Assembly (NCBI RefSeq): GCF_001548375.1
Contig: NZ_AP017295.1
Location: 5,966,001-6,030,000 of the forward strand
Direction of reading: 5' to 3'
DNA length: 64,000 nucleotides
DNA from: Nostoc sp. NIES-3756
GTDB taxonomy: Bacteria; Cyanobacteriota; Cyanobacteriia; Cyanobacteriales; Nostocaceae
The position numbers were made by a program, and so were the translations under genes. The notes beneath the pieces are model-generated. The model searched no databases and was not told the DNA's origin. It saw nothing but the letters and a program-made list of their open reading frames with translations. Positions 27,690 through 36,682 of the stretch are shown piece by piece (position 1 is the stretch's first letter; each line of letters opens with the position of its first letter).

Positions 27690-27783
27690 CCAATTCAGTG
27701 GGGTGGGAGATGAGGGAGATGGGGGAGTAACCCACCCCTAACCCCTCCCAAGAGGGGAACAACTATGGACTATGGACTAATGA
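27690..27783. repeat. low-complexity and short tandem repeats
   Basis: GAGATGAGGGAGATGGGGGAG, a CCCACCCCTAACCCCTCCC run and ACTATGGACTATGGACTAA units between two genes. No gene is seen here. Confidence 0.7.
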
Positions 27784-28428
27784 CTATTTCCGATAAGCGA
27801 TCGCAGCATAAAACGGATCACCACCAGGCGCACCTAACCATTGCAAGATATTTGGTATTGTTGATTTTCGGGCGATAATTTCTGGGGTGCTAAATCCCGG
27901 TACTGAGGCAAAGTAGCGTTTAACCAATTCTAAACGTCCCGGTTCGGAAGCGTCGCGCCAAGCTTGAATCGCTTTTTGATAGAACATACGGTTAGAAAAG
28001 CTGATAATTGCCACACCACCGGGTTTAAGGATGCGATGAATCTCGGAAAATACTGCTTCTGGATATTGTAAATACTGTACAGAAACACAATTTAGAACTG
28101 CATCAAATTCTTGATCAGGTAGAGGTAAACCTGGGTTTTCGTTGAGGTTCTGCACAAAATAATGATTGAGACGAGGATTGCGTTTTAGTTCCTCGCCGTT
28201 GAGTCCGTGTCCTTCCACATGGGCAAAGTTTATCTCTTCTGGTAGATGCGAAACCCAACTACTCATCAAGTCTAATATGCCTGTATTAGATTGCAGTTTT
28301 TCTCTGTATAAATCAGTCAACTGTTGAATAAAACCTTCATCAACATGAGTAACGAAGCGGGGATAAGCATAAAATAGATTGTCGTCTGTATCGTCTAATT
28401 TTAAGCGTTGATCGGGTTTTAATAACAT
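27784..28428 (-). CDS. SAM-dependent methyltransferase (class I-like)
   Basis: 214 residues. The C-terminal half fits Methyltransf_11: FDAVLNCVSVQYL (motif II/post-II), then EIHRILKPGGVAIISFSNRMF. The region expected to carry the glycine-rich SAM motif reads ILDLMSSWVSHLP and lacks GxGxG, a feature of this cyanobacterial subgroup. Activity is therefore likely but not certain. The substrate is unknown. It is divergent from the GT39 gene with a 105-bp gap. Confidence 0.75.
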   Translation of the reverse strand: MLLKPDQRLKLDDTDDNLFYAYPRFVTHVDEGFIQQLTDLYREKLQSNTGILDLMSSWVSHLPEEINFAHVEGHGLNGEELKRNPRLNHYFVQNLNENPGLPLPDQEFDAVLNCVSVQYLQYPEAVFSEIHRILKPGGVAIISFSNRMFYQKAIQAWRDASEPGRLELVKRYFASVPGFSTPEIIARKSTIPNILQWLGAPGGDPFYAAIAYRK

Positions 28429-28533
28429 AAGTGCCTGTATGGGAAACTTGTGTAACTTTTAGTTTTCTGTGAAAGAAATACTCTTTAACATATTTTAATA
28501 AAGTTCAGGTTCATCAACCCATCCAGTGTTTTA

Positions 28534-30159
28534 ATGTCGTATAAATCACAATCTTTACAGTCACTTTGGCGGCAGTTTACCTTATCAGCCACTTTTCCCT
28601 ACATTAGTTTGCTGATTTGGACAGTTCCTTTATTACTATTCACTTCTGGGCAAAATAGTTTAATCGCCCATGATGAAGGACTTTACGCCTGGCGTGCGCG
28701 TCTTATCATTGACACTGGTGATTGGATAGCTGGTTGGGGAACTAATCACCATAAGACTCCCGGCCCCTATTGGTTAATTGCCAGTTTTTATCAGATGTTT
28801 GGAGTCAATGAATTTAGTGTGAGATTTCCTAGCCTTATTTTTGGGATTCTTTGCTTATTACTTGTGTATGAAATCGGCAAGGTTATTCTAAATAAAAACT
28901 TAGCTTGGCTAGCCACCGCAATTTTGAGTGTGGAATTTCTTTGGTTGCAATATTGCCGAATCGGTAATCCCGATATAGCGATGATTTTCTTAGTTCTTTT
29001 AGCTATTTATTCATTGATAAAATCCGAATTAAACCCAAAATTTAGGTACTTATTTGGCTTTATTGCTGGCTTAACTTTGGGTTTAGGCTTCTTGATGAGA
29101 AGTTTTGTAATTGTTCTCCCAACAATAGCTTTGTTACCTTATTTAATTTTAGAAAATCGTCGTCATCGTCATTTAACTAACCCTTGGTTATATATAGGAA
29201 TAATTATAGGGTTTCTGCCTACATTAGTTTGGTCATGGTTGAATTGGCAATTCGACCAAAATAATAGTTTCACTCCTTTAGTAGCATTTGTATTGCAATC
29301 TGGCTCTGAGGAGCGTGATGGAAATGGGGTAATATTTTATTTCTGGAATATTGCTTTAAAAGCATTTCCTTGGTCATTTTTTGGACTTTTAGGATTATTT
29401 TTAGTTTACCGTCGTCCGTTACCTCGTTATAATTTGATATTAGTAGGATTCCCCCTAATTTTATTTACAGAACTCACTATTTTCTCCACCCGCCTATCTC
29501 ACTATGCTCTTTGTCTTTATCCTTTTATTGCTTTACTAGCGGCTGTGGGTTTAGATTGGTTAGGTAAAGTTTTTGAGCAAGGATATACAAAAAGCAAATC
29601 CTTGTGGAAGCAAAGCAATATCCCACTTATTCTTAGTTGTGTAAGTGGCTTATTAGGTATTCTATTCTTATTAGCGGCTATAGTTGCCTTTATTTGGGGT
29701 GGAGTTTATCGCAACTATGCAGTTATAGGTTTGGTTGTTGGCTTAAGCTGGTTTATCGTGCCTACAGTCTGGATTAGCCGTCATAGATTCGGGCTTAAAT
29801 CTATCACCTCTGATTACTGGATAGCTGGGTGGCTAATCCCTTGTTGGTTAGCGTTGGCGTTAGTTGGCAGTTTTGGTTTATTAAGTGACTATAATCCTGC
29901 TTATCGCACCTTTGTACAAAAACCAGCGATCGCTTCTATCTTAAAAAACAACCCCGTCCACTTTGTCAAGGTACAAGATAAAAAGTCTGTCCTAATTTTT
30001 TTCTATACTCCCATTAACGGACAAGAAGTAGATACAATTGCCCAACTACCACCCTCCAGTTATGCTTGGGTAAATAAAAATATTGTTCCAGAAATATCCA
30101 AACCACACCGCGTTATCGGAGAATTACAGCACTATCAGTTAGTACAGTTACTTCAGTAG
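28534..30159 (+). CDS. GT39/ArnT-like membrane glycosyltransferase
   Basis: 541 residues with about eleven spans. The first periplasmic loop has the conserved acidic motif HDEGLYAWRARLI (Asp-Glu), typical of PMT/ArnT-type glycosyltransferases that use polyprenyl-phosphate sugars. HHKTPGPYWLIA follows. It adds a sugar to a lipid or protein at the outer face of the cytoplasmic membrane; donor and acceptor are unknown. A second, unrelated-looking PMT-type gene is at 43176. Confidence 0.85.
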   Translation: MSYKSQSLQSLWRQFTLSATFPYISLLIWTVPLLLFTSGQNSLIAHDEGLYAWRARLIIDTGDWIAGWGTNHHKTPGPYWLIASFYQMFGVNEFSVRFPSLIFGILCLLLVYEIGKVILNKNLAWLATAILSVEFLWLQYCRIGNPDIAMIFLVLLAIYSLIKSELNPKFRYLFGFIAGLTLGLGFLMRSFVIVLPTIALLPYLILENRRHRHLTNPWLYIGIIIGFLPTLVWSWLNWQFDQNNSFTPLVAFVLQSGSEERDGNGVIFYFWNIALKAFPWSFFGLLGLFLVYRRPLPRYNLILVGFPLILFTELTIFSTRLSHYALCLYPFIALLAAVGLDWLGKVFEQGYTKSKSLWKQSNIPLILSCVSGLLGILFLLAAIVAFIWGGVYRNYAVIGLVVGLSWFIVPTVWISRHRFGLKSITSDYWIAGWLIPCWLALALVGSFGLLSDYNPAYRTFVQKPAIASILKNNPVHFVKVQDKKSVLIFFYTPINGQEVDTIAQLPPSSYAWVNKNIVPEISKPHRVIGELQHYQLVQLLQ

Positions 30160-30167
30160 AGAAGTGA

Positions 30168-30312
30168 GGGGTGAGGGATGAGGGAGTGGGGGGAGATGAG
30201 GAGGATGAGGGAGATGAGGAGCAGGGGAGCAGGGGAGCAGAGGAGCAGAGGAGAAAAAACAACTAACTACTGACAACTAACTGATGACTATTGACTATTG
30301 ACTATTGACTAA
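30168..30312 (+). repeat. low-complexity and short tandem repeats
   Basis: GAGGGATGAGGGAG-like, GGAGCAGGGGAGCAG-like and TGACTATTGACTATTGACTA units in the gap between the GT39 gene and the MarR gene. Confidence 0.85.
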
Positions 30313-30322
30313 CCTATAATAA

Positions 30323-30335
30323 ATATTACGCACAC
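30323..30335 (+). promoter_or_regulatory. ATATTACGCACAC motif upstream of marR (candidate operator)
   Basis: The same 13-mer is at 30876-30888, upstream of the hlyD-like gene. A copy directly upstream of the regulator gene and another upstream of the next gene suggests an operator for the MarR protein. Here it is followed by GTAAT, making ATTAC-N9-GTAAT. Confidence 0.5.
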
Positions 30336-30350
30336 GAAGTAATTACTTAA

Positions 30351-30818
30351 ATGATTGCTCAATCCGATCACCCTCCTGCTTCAGAGTCATGGCAGCAATA
30401 TCTTGCTCCTTACAGCATGGGTTACAGAATCAAAATCCTTTCTCAACTTCTGACTCGGAAGTTTACTGAAAGGCTGGAACCCTTTGGTTTGACTCCGTTT
30501 CACTGGTTGGTTTTATGCTGTCTATGGCAGGAAGACGGGTTGCCAACTTCAAGTATTGGCGACAAACTCCAGCAAGTGGGGGGTACGCTGACTGGTGTAC
30601 TTGATCGGATGGAGGAACGGGGTTTAGTGCGTCGGGAACGGGATGTGCATGATCGCCGCATATGGCGGATTTGGCTGACTGATGCAGGTAAGGAATTGGA
30701 ACGTGTTTTACCTCCGATTGCTGCCGAATTATGCGATGAAACAATGCAGGGAATTACCTCTGCCGAACGTGAGATGTTTTCTCAGCTTTTAAATCGCGCG
30801 ATCGCTAACCTTTCTTAA
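30351..30818 (+). CDS. MarR-family transcriptional regulator
   Basis: 155 residues. It has a winged-helix domain with a recognition-helix region (VGGTLTGVLDRMEERGLVRRERD) and the wing DVHDRRIWRIWLTDAG, the classic MarR pattern. MarR proteins are dimeric repressors that usually control the adjacent efflux genes and respond to small aromatic or toxic compounds. It is followed 150 bp later by an hlyD-mfs-emrB set. The ATATTACGCACAC motif before this gene and before the next one supports autoregulation plus control of the efflux genes. Confidence 0.9.
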   Translation: MIAQSDHPPASESWQQYLAPYSMGYRIKILSQLLTRKFTERLEPFGLTPFHWLVLCCLWQEDGLPTSSIGDKLQQVGGTLTGVLDRMEERGLVRRERDVHDRRIWRIWLTDAGKELERVLPPIAAELCDETMQGITSAEREMFSQLLNRAIANLS

Positions 30819-30875
30819 GACATTGTAGTTAATCACCCATCAGGGTGAAGAAATCTAAACTATTTTTGCGAAATA

Positions 30876-30888
30876 ATATTACGCACAC
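30876..30888 (+). promoter_or_regulatory. ATATTACGCACAC motif upstream of hlyD-like gene
   Basis: Second copy of the 13-mer, 81 bp before the start at 30969. A partial third copy (ATATTACGGG) is near 30923. Confidence 0.5.
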
Positions 30889-30968
30889 TAAAGAACAGTA
30901 ACAAAATCTCTAACAACTGAATATTACGGGTTCTAAGCATAATTAATTTTATAAGCGAGTAGACAATC

Positions 30969-32411
30969 ATGGCGGACAATAACTTAAACGGAAGCAAGTC
31001 CCAGACGGTAATTCTTGAAAAAGAAGTAGTTGAACCAGAAAAGCTGAATACAGCCACTATAGAAGCGCCAATAGAAACACCAGAAGAAGTTATAGAAACG
31101 CCTAAGAAATCCAAAAAGCCAATGAAGTTAATTTTGGCTGGTTTGGGTGTAGGTGCGATCGCCGCAGGGGCATTTGGTTATAACTATTGGCAATATGCTT
31201 CTACCCATCAAGAAACAGATAACGCCACAGTTACCGGGAATATTCACCAAGTTAGTAGTCGCATACCAGGAACCATTGAGCAAGTATTGGTAAGTGATAA
31301 CCAAGTAGTACAACCAGGACAGTTACTAGTCAAGCTTGATCCACGAGACTATCAAGTTAAGGTACAGCAAGCGCAAGCATCATTAGAAAATGCTTTACGC
31401 CAAGCCCAAGCTGCACAAGCAAATATTGCTCTATCGTCTGGAACTAGCACAGGTAGAACAACTCAAGCCCAAGGTGATGTGAGTAGTGCTACAGCTGCGA
31501 TCGCTACAGCCCAAGCCGCAGTTAAAGAAGCACAAGCTGGTATCCCCGCCGCCCAAGCAGAAGTCAAACTAGCCCAAGCTGGTATCCCTGCCGCCCAAGC
31601 ACAAGTAGCCCAAGCCAACGCTAACCTACAAAAAGCCCAAGCTGATTTCAACCGCTACCAAAGCCTCTATCAAGAAGGGGCTATTCCCCGCCAACAGTTA
31701 GACACAGCTAGAGCCGCTTATGATGTAGCTGTAGCTCAAAAGAATGCAGCAATTCAAGGGGTAGAACAAGCCCAAGCAAGATTAGCATCGGCGCAAGTTG
31801 GCGTAGCTAAAGCCCAATCGCAGCTAGCACAAGCCCAAGAAAACGTCACCAACGCCCAAGCTAAATTAGCCGCATCTCAAGGTGGATTACAACAAGCTAC
31901 CGCCAGTGGACAGGATACCGCAGTTAAACGTAGCCAATATGAAGCTGCAAGAGCTGCGATCGCCCAAGCCCAAGCTTCGCTCAACGATGCACAGTTGCAA
32001 CTATCCTACACCAACATCACAGCCCCCAGCGCCGGACGGGTAGGTAAGAAAACGGCGGAAGTAGGAAACCGTATCCAAGCTGGAACCCCCTTAATGGCAA
32101 TTGTGGATAACAATTATTGGCTAGTTGCCAACTTCAAAGAAACCCAACTGGAAAATATGCAGCCAGGACAACCAGTGGAGATTAAGCTGGATGCCTTCCC
32201 CCATCATACTTTTACAGGTAAAGTTGACAGTATTTCCCCTGCATCTGGCGCACAATTTGCCCTATTACCACCAGATAACGCTACAGGTAATTTTACCAAA
32301 GTTGTCCAACGCATCCCAGTCAAGATAATTTTTGACCAAAAGAGTATTCAAGGATACGCCCCACGGATTACACCAGGGATGTCTGCTGAGGTTACTGTTG
32401 ATGTTAAGTAA
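30969..32411 (+). CDS. HlyD/EmrA-type membrane fusion protein
   Basis: 480 residues. A charged cytoplasmic N-terminus (1-48), one span (about 50-70), a lipoyl half (VLVSDNQVVQPGQLLVKLDP), a long Ala/Gln-rich coiled coil with repeated AQAGIPAAQAEV-type units (about 140-345), the second lipoyl half (YTNITAPSAGRVGKK) and a beta-barrel follow in order. It is the periplasmic adaptor for the EmrB-like MFS pump at 33941. DNA in the coil is repetitive (GCCCAAGC), which may allow length change. Confidence 0.9.
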   Translation: MADNNLNGSKSQTVILEKEVVEPEKLNTATIEAPIETPEEVIETPKKSKKPMKLILAGLGVGAIAAGAFGYNYWQYASTHQETDNATVTGNIHQVSSRIPGTIEQVLVSDNQVVQPGQLLVKLDPRDYQVKVQQAQASLENALRQAQAAQANIALSSGTSTGRTTQAQGDVSSATAAIATAQAAVKEAQAGIPAAQAEVKLAQAGIPAAQAQVAQANANLQKAQADFNRYQSLYQEGAIPRQQLDTARAAYDVAVAQKNAAIQGVEQAQARLASAQVGVAKAQSQLAQAQENVTNAQAKLAASQGGLQQATASGQDTAVKRSQYEAARAAIAQAQASLNDAQLQLSYTNITAPSAGRVGKKTAEVGNRIQAGTPLMAIVDNNYWLVANFKETQLENMQPGQPVEIKLDAFPHHTFTGKVDSISPASGAQFALLPPDNATGNFTKVVQRIPVKIIFDQKSIQGYAPRITPGMSAEVTVDVK

Positions 32412-32480
32412 TGGAAATGGAGTGCTGAGTACTGAGTTAATAGTACTGAGTTGTGAGTAGTGAGTAAGATATTATCTTCT

Positions 32481-32530
32481 TGCCTCCTGCCTTCTGCCTC
32501 CTGCCTTCTGCCTCCTGCCTCCTGCCTTCT
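32481..32530 (-). repeat. TGCCTCC/TGCCTTC heptamer repeats (STRR)
   Basis: Seven heptamers read as TGCCTCCTGCCTTC on the plus strand, the complement of the GGAGGCA repeats elsewhere, directly upstream of the MFS gene at 32539. The last unit ends 8 bp before the ATG, so it overlaps the expected ribosome-binding-site position. Confidence 0.9.
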
Positions 32531-32538
32531 AACAATTT

Positions 32539-33819
32539 ATGAATCCAAAAACGTGGCTGCAACTACCACCTGCCTTTAGGTCAAAAAATTATCGATTGTT
32601 TTTTGCTGGTCAGGGAATTTCTCTTATCGGTACATGGATGACGCAACTAGCTACAGTATGGCTAGTTTATAGCTTAACTAATTCCCCCTTAATGCTAGGG
32701 GTTGTAGGATTTACTAGTCAAATTCCTAGCTTCTTCCTTGCACCCTTTGGGGGAGTGTTTGTTGATAAGTTTTCGCGGTATCGCACCTTAATCGGGACGC
32801 AGATATTAGCGATGTTTCAGTCACTAGCATTGGCTGTATTGACTTTGACTGGTGTAATTCAAATTTGGCACATTATAGTTTTAAGTTTAATTCAGGGGTT
32901 TATTAACGCCTTGGATGCACCAGCTAGACAAGCATTTGTGCCTGAATTGGTGGAACGCCGAGAAGATTTAGCTAATGCGATCGCTATTAATTCAACTATG
33001 ATTAACGGGGCGCGATTAATCGGCCCGGCTATTGGTGGTTTGTTAATTGCTAGGGTTGGTGTAGCTTATTGTTTTTTGATTGATGGTTTGAGCTATATTG
33101 CCGTCATCGCTGGCTTATTGGCAATGAAAGTCAAACCTTGGAAAGTGAAGCAGATTAATGGTAATCCCTTGCAGCAAGTTAAAGAAGGATTTATTTACGC
33201 TTTTAGCTTTCCACCAATCAGAGCCATTTTATTATTATCAACCTTAGTTAGTTTGATGGGGTTACAAAATACTATTCTTGTTCCCATTTTTGCCGAAACT
33301 ATCCTCAAAGGTGGTGCAGAAAGTTTAGGATTTTTGATGGCAGCTTCAGGACTGGGAGCTTTATCAGGTGGGATTTATTTAGCAACCCGCAAAACAATTT
33401 TAGGAATTGGTAAATTAATTGCGATCGCTCCCGCAATTTTAGGTGTTGGACTCATTGCCTTTGCTATTTCTAGATATCTACCGCTTTCTTTATTTACGAT
33501 GTTATTTGTTGGCTTAGGCACAATCTTACAAATAGCCGCTAGCAATACATTTTTGCAAACAATTGTAGAAGAAGATAAGCGCGGTAGATTGATGAGTTTA
33601 TATACCATGTCATTTTTAGGCATGATTCCTGTGGGCAATTTATTAGGTGGTGCGTTAGCTAATCGGATCGGCGCTCCTAATACTTTAATTATTGATGGTA
33701 TCGCTTGTATTATTGGGTCTATTCTTTTCTATAGAGAATTACCAACTTTAAGAAAGTTAGTAATGCCTTTATATGAAGAAAGAGGAATTATTGCAGCACC
33801 GAGAAAAACTAGGATTTGA
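32539..33819 (+). CDS. MFS transporter, MFS_3 (EntS-like) type
   Basis: 426 residues with about 11-12 spans. Family marks are FRSKNYRLFFAGQGISLIGTW at the N-terminus, the loop DKFSRYRTLIGTQ between spans 2 and 3, and NALDAPARQAFVPELV. The family exports siderophores, macrolides and other hydrophobic compounds. It sits between the HlyD adaptor and the EmrB-like pump on the same strand. No Shine-Dalgarno sequence is evident, because heptamer repeats run almost up to the ATG. Confidence 0.85.
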   Translation: MNPKTWLQLPPAFRSKNYRLFFAGQGISLIGTWMTQLATVWLVYSLTNSPLMLGVVGFTSQIPSFFLAPFGGVFVDKFSRYRTLIGTQILAMFQSLALAVLTLTGVIQIWHIIVLSLIQGFINALDAPARQAFVPELVERREDLANAIAINSTMINGARLIGPAIGGLLIARVGVAYCFLIDGLSYIAVIAGLLAMKVKPWKVKQINGNPLQQVKEGFIYAFSFPPIRAILLLSTLVSLMGLQNTILVPIFAETILKGGAESLGFLMAASGLGALSGGIYLATRKTILGIGKLIAIAPAILGVGLIAFAISRYLPLSLFTMLFVGLGTILQIAASNTFLQTIVEEDKRGRLMSLYTMSFLGMIPVGNLLGGALANRIGAPNTLIIDGIACIIGSILFYRELPTLRKLVMPLYEERGIIAAPRKTRI

Positions 33820-33940
33820 GTTCAGTATGTAGTGTTCGCGTAAGCGTCTCGTAGAGAACGCAGAGAGTGATAAATCGCTCATATTGATGATGGTGAGGAC
33901 TAAAGTCCTGACTACAAACTTTATAAAGTGGATAAATATT

Positions 33941-35536
33941 ATGAGTAATACAGGCGCAATGCGTCAGGTAGAGAAAAATTCTAATGTCCCGCCAGATTAT
34001 GTACCTTTCAGAACATGGGTAGGCGTTTTAGCCAGTATGCTAGGTGCATTCATGGCTGTGCTAGATATTCAAATTACTAATGCTTCATTACAAGATATCC
34101 AAGCGAGTTTAGGTGCAACATTAGAAGAGGGTTCTTGGATTTCTACTGCTTATTTAGTAGCAGAAATAATAGTTATACCTTTAACTGGCTGGTTATCAAG
34201 AGTATTTTCTTTACGCCGTTATTTATTAGTTAATACTGCTTTATTTATATTCTTTTCTATCTGCTGTGCTTGGGCGTGGAATCTTAACTCCATGATTCTC
34301 TTTCGTGCCTTACAAGGTTTTTGTGGTGGGGTGTTGATTCCTTCAGCAATGACAGTTGTATTGACAAAATTACCCCCAGCAAAGCAAGCAATTGGATTAG
34401 CGGCATTTGGTATTACAGCAGTTTTTGCCCCATCTATCGGCCCGACATTAGGCGGTTGGTTAACGGAAAATTACGGTTGGGAATATAACTTTTATATTAA
34501 CGTAGTTCCGGGAATATTAATGTTAGCGGGTATTTGGTATGGGATTGCTCAAGGAAAACCCCAATTACAACTATTAAAACAGGGCGATTGGTGGGGAATC
34601 GGTTCTATGGCAATTGGCTTAGGCTCCCTGCAAATTGTATTAGAAGAAGGTAGCCGTAAAGATTGGTTCGGTTCACAATTTATAGTCCGCTTGAGTATAC
34701 TGGCGGCAATTTTCTTAACGCTTTTCTTTATTATTGAATTAACTCACAAGCAACCATTTATTAATTTAAGAATATTACGTTATCGTAACTTCGGATTAGC
34801 CAGTATCGTGAATGTTTCTTTGGGTATAGGTTTATATGGTTCGATTTATATTTTACCTTTATATCTTGCCCAAGTTCAACAATATAATGCCTTACAAATT
34901 GGTGAAGTTTTAATTTGGGCTGGTATGCCCCAACTATTGATCATTCCCTTTATTCCTAGATTAATGCAACGCATTGATGTGCGTTTTATAGTGGCATTAG
35001 GAGTAACTTTATTTGCTATTAGTGCATTTATGAACTCAGGGATGACTAATCAAACAGGGTTAGACCAATTAAGGTGGTCGCAACTTGTACGGGCGATGGG
35101 ACAACCTTTAATTATGGTTCCCTTGACAGCAATTGCTACGGCTGGACTGCATCCTAAAGAAGCCGGTTCAGCCAGTGGTTTATTTAACATGATGCGAAAT
35201 CTGGGCGGTTCTATCGGGATTGCTGTTTTAGCAACTTTATTAACTAATAGAGAGCAATTTCACTCCAATAGATTAGGTGATGCAGTATCTTTATATAACC
35301 CAGATACCCAACAGCGTATCGAACAAATGACGCAATATTTTGTTAGTAGAGGTGCTGACTTAAGCACTGCTCAAGATCAGGCGATCGCATCTATATCAAA
35401 TATCGTCAGACGCGAAGCTTATGTTATGGCATTTAATGATTGTTTTTACTTTATTGGTCTAGCTTTACTGCTAAGTGGTATTGCAGTTTTATTCTTTAAA
35501 AAAGTGAAAGCAACAGGTGGTACTGTTGCTCACTAA
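33941..35536 (+). CDS. EmrB/QacA-type 14-span MFS efflux pump (DHA2)
   Basis: 531 residues from the ATG at 33941 (MSNTGAMRQ); an in-frame ATG at 33884 gives an implausible leader. DHA2 marks are MAVLDIQITNASLQDI in span 1, WISTAYLVAEIIVIPLTGWLS, and GFCGGVLIPSAM with GPTLGGWLTENYGWEYNF. It is expected to work with the HlyD/EmrA-like adaptor encoded upstream and a TolC channel to export toxic compounds. The regulator at 30351 probably controls it. Confidence 0.9.
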   Translation: MSNTGAMRQVEKNSNVPPDYVPFRTWVGVLASMLGAFMAVLDIQITNASLQDIQASLGATLEEGSWISTAYLVAEIIVIPLTGWLSRVFSLRRYLLVNTALFIFFSICCAWAWNLNSMILFRALQGFCGGVLIPSAMTVVLTKLPPAKQAIGLAAFGITAVFAPSIGPTLGGWLTENYGWEYNFYINVVPGILMLAGIWYGIAQGKPQLQLLKQGDWWGIGSMAIGLGSLQIVLEEGSRKDWFGSQFIVRLSILAAIFLTLFFIIELTHKQPFINLRILRYRNFGLASIVNVSLGIGLYGSIYILPLYLAQVQQYNALQIGEVLIWAGMPQLLIIPFIPRLMQRIDVRFIVALGVTLFAISAFMNSGMTNQTGLDQLRWSQLVRAMGQPLIMVPLTAIATAGLHPKEAGSASGLFNMMRNLGGSIGIAVLATLLTNREQFHSNRLGDAVSLYNPDTQQRIEQMTQYFVSRGADLSTAQDQAIASISNIVRREAYVMAFNDCFYFIGLALLLSGIAVLFFKKVKATGGTVAH

Positions 35537-35612
35537 ATATAGTATGAATTTGAATATTGATTATATCTTTAGGGTTGGTAATGGGTAATGGGTCATAGGT
35601 AAGTAGAAGGAC

Positions 35613-35766
35613 TAAATTAAACTAAAAAAGGGGTTGCCGGGTTTCGACTGCGCGGAAGTTGAGTTTCGGCTACGCTCAACTACCGCGTAGTCGAAACTCA
35701 ACCCTCGTCTTCTCTAGGATCGAGCATTGAGCGTAGTCGAAATGCGTCTTCTAAATAATTATGTCC
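35613..35766 (+). repeat. 154-bp dispersed repeat, copy B
   Basis: Inverted, almost identical copy of 21324-21477. It starts TAAATTAAACTAAAAAAGG and ends AAATAATTATGTCC. Internal palindromes would fold into hairpins. It fills much of the 487-bp gap between the emrB-like gene and the methyltransferase gene; the rest (35767-36023) is non-coding. Confidence 0.85.
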
Positions 35767-36023
35767 ACATACTTAATAGCAAAATAATTATCTAGATTAC
35801 TTTACCAACTAGGCTTGAGTGGGCGATCGCTCTAGTTAAAAAAACGACACAAACATCTGGGTAAGGAAGCACATCTGTACTTCCCTATCCCAATCAAACA
35901 GAATTAGCCTTGATTTTATACAAATATCTGTGATACTCTGCCTTCATCCTCAAACTACAGTTTCTTGACTGATAAACCGTATTTTGAGAATACACAGCGT
36001 GCATCAAATGGAAATCACCGCTT

Positions 36024-36680
36024 ATGCCAAAAGATTGGTATGAATGGCACGACCTCTACAAGACTGAGCCAAGATTGCAGCAGCGTCTAGAAATCGTGCA
36101 GGAATTTATTGCCTATAGCTTGAATGCTTCACCAGATGGCGCTCTTCGCGTAGTGAGTGTTTGTGCTGGTGATGGAAGAGATTTACTAGGGACATTGAAA
36201 AATCATCCCCGTGCCAAGGATGTTTCTGCCAGACTAGTGGAACTCAACCCCCAATTAGTAGAACGTGGACGAGCAACTATAGAAGCCTTGGGTTTAGCCA
36301 AACAAATAGAGTTCGTTAATGGTGATGCAACGATCGCATCTAACTACGTTGGTGCAGTACCCGCAGATATTGTGATTGTTTGCGGTGTCTTTGGCAACCT
36401 GACTGATGAAGCAGAACTAGGCCGCTTACTAGATAACCTGAGATTTTTGAGTAAACAAGGTGCTTTTGTTCTCTGGACTCGCGGACATTCTCAGGGTATA
36501 GCTCATTCTGACACTGTGCGTAGAATCTTGAGTGCATCTGAATTTGCAGAAGTCAATTTTAAACTCACAGCTACAGGAGATATGGGAGTAGGTATTCATC
36601 GATATCAAGGTGAAAACTTACCTCAACCCAAAGAGCAACAATTATTTGTGTTTTCTGGCGTTCCTAATAGAGCGAGGTAA
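36024..36680 (+). CDS. class I SAM methyltransferase-like protein
   Basis: 218 residues. The SAM motif is VVSVCAGDGRDLLG (about 43-56), followed by the acidic motif LVELNPQLVERG and NGDATIASN. The protein starts MPKDWYEWHDLYKTEP. Two bases separate its stop from the start of the GST-like gene, so the two are translationally linked. It is the left border gene of the organosulfur island on the plus strand. The substrate is unknown. Confidence 0.8.
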   Translation: MPKDWYEWHDLYKTEPRLQQRLEIVQEFIAYSLNASPDGALRVVSVCAGDGRDLLGTLKNHPRAKDVSARLVELNPQLVERGRATIEALGLAKQIEFVNGDATIASNYVGAVPADIVIVCGVFGNLTDEAELGRLLDNLRFLSKQGAFVLWTRGHSQGIAHSDTVRRILSASEFAEVNFKLTATGDMGVGIHRYQGENLPQPKEQQLFVFSGVPNRAR

Positions 36681-36682
36681 CA

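Noticed and set aside
33884..33940. Upstream ATG start for the EmrB-like pump
   Set aside because: The leader would add a polar, unconserved 19-residue tail; ATG 33941 starts a normal DHA2 N-terminus.
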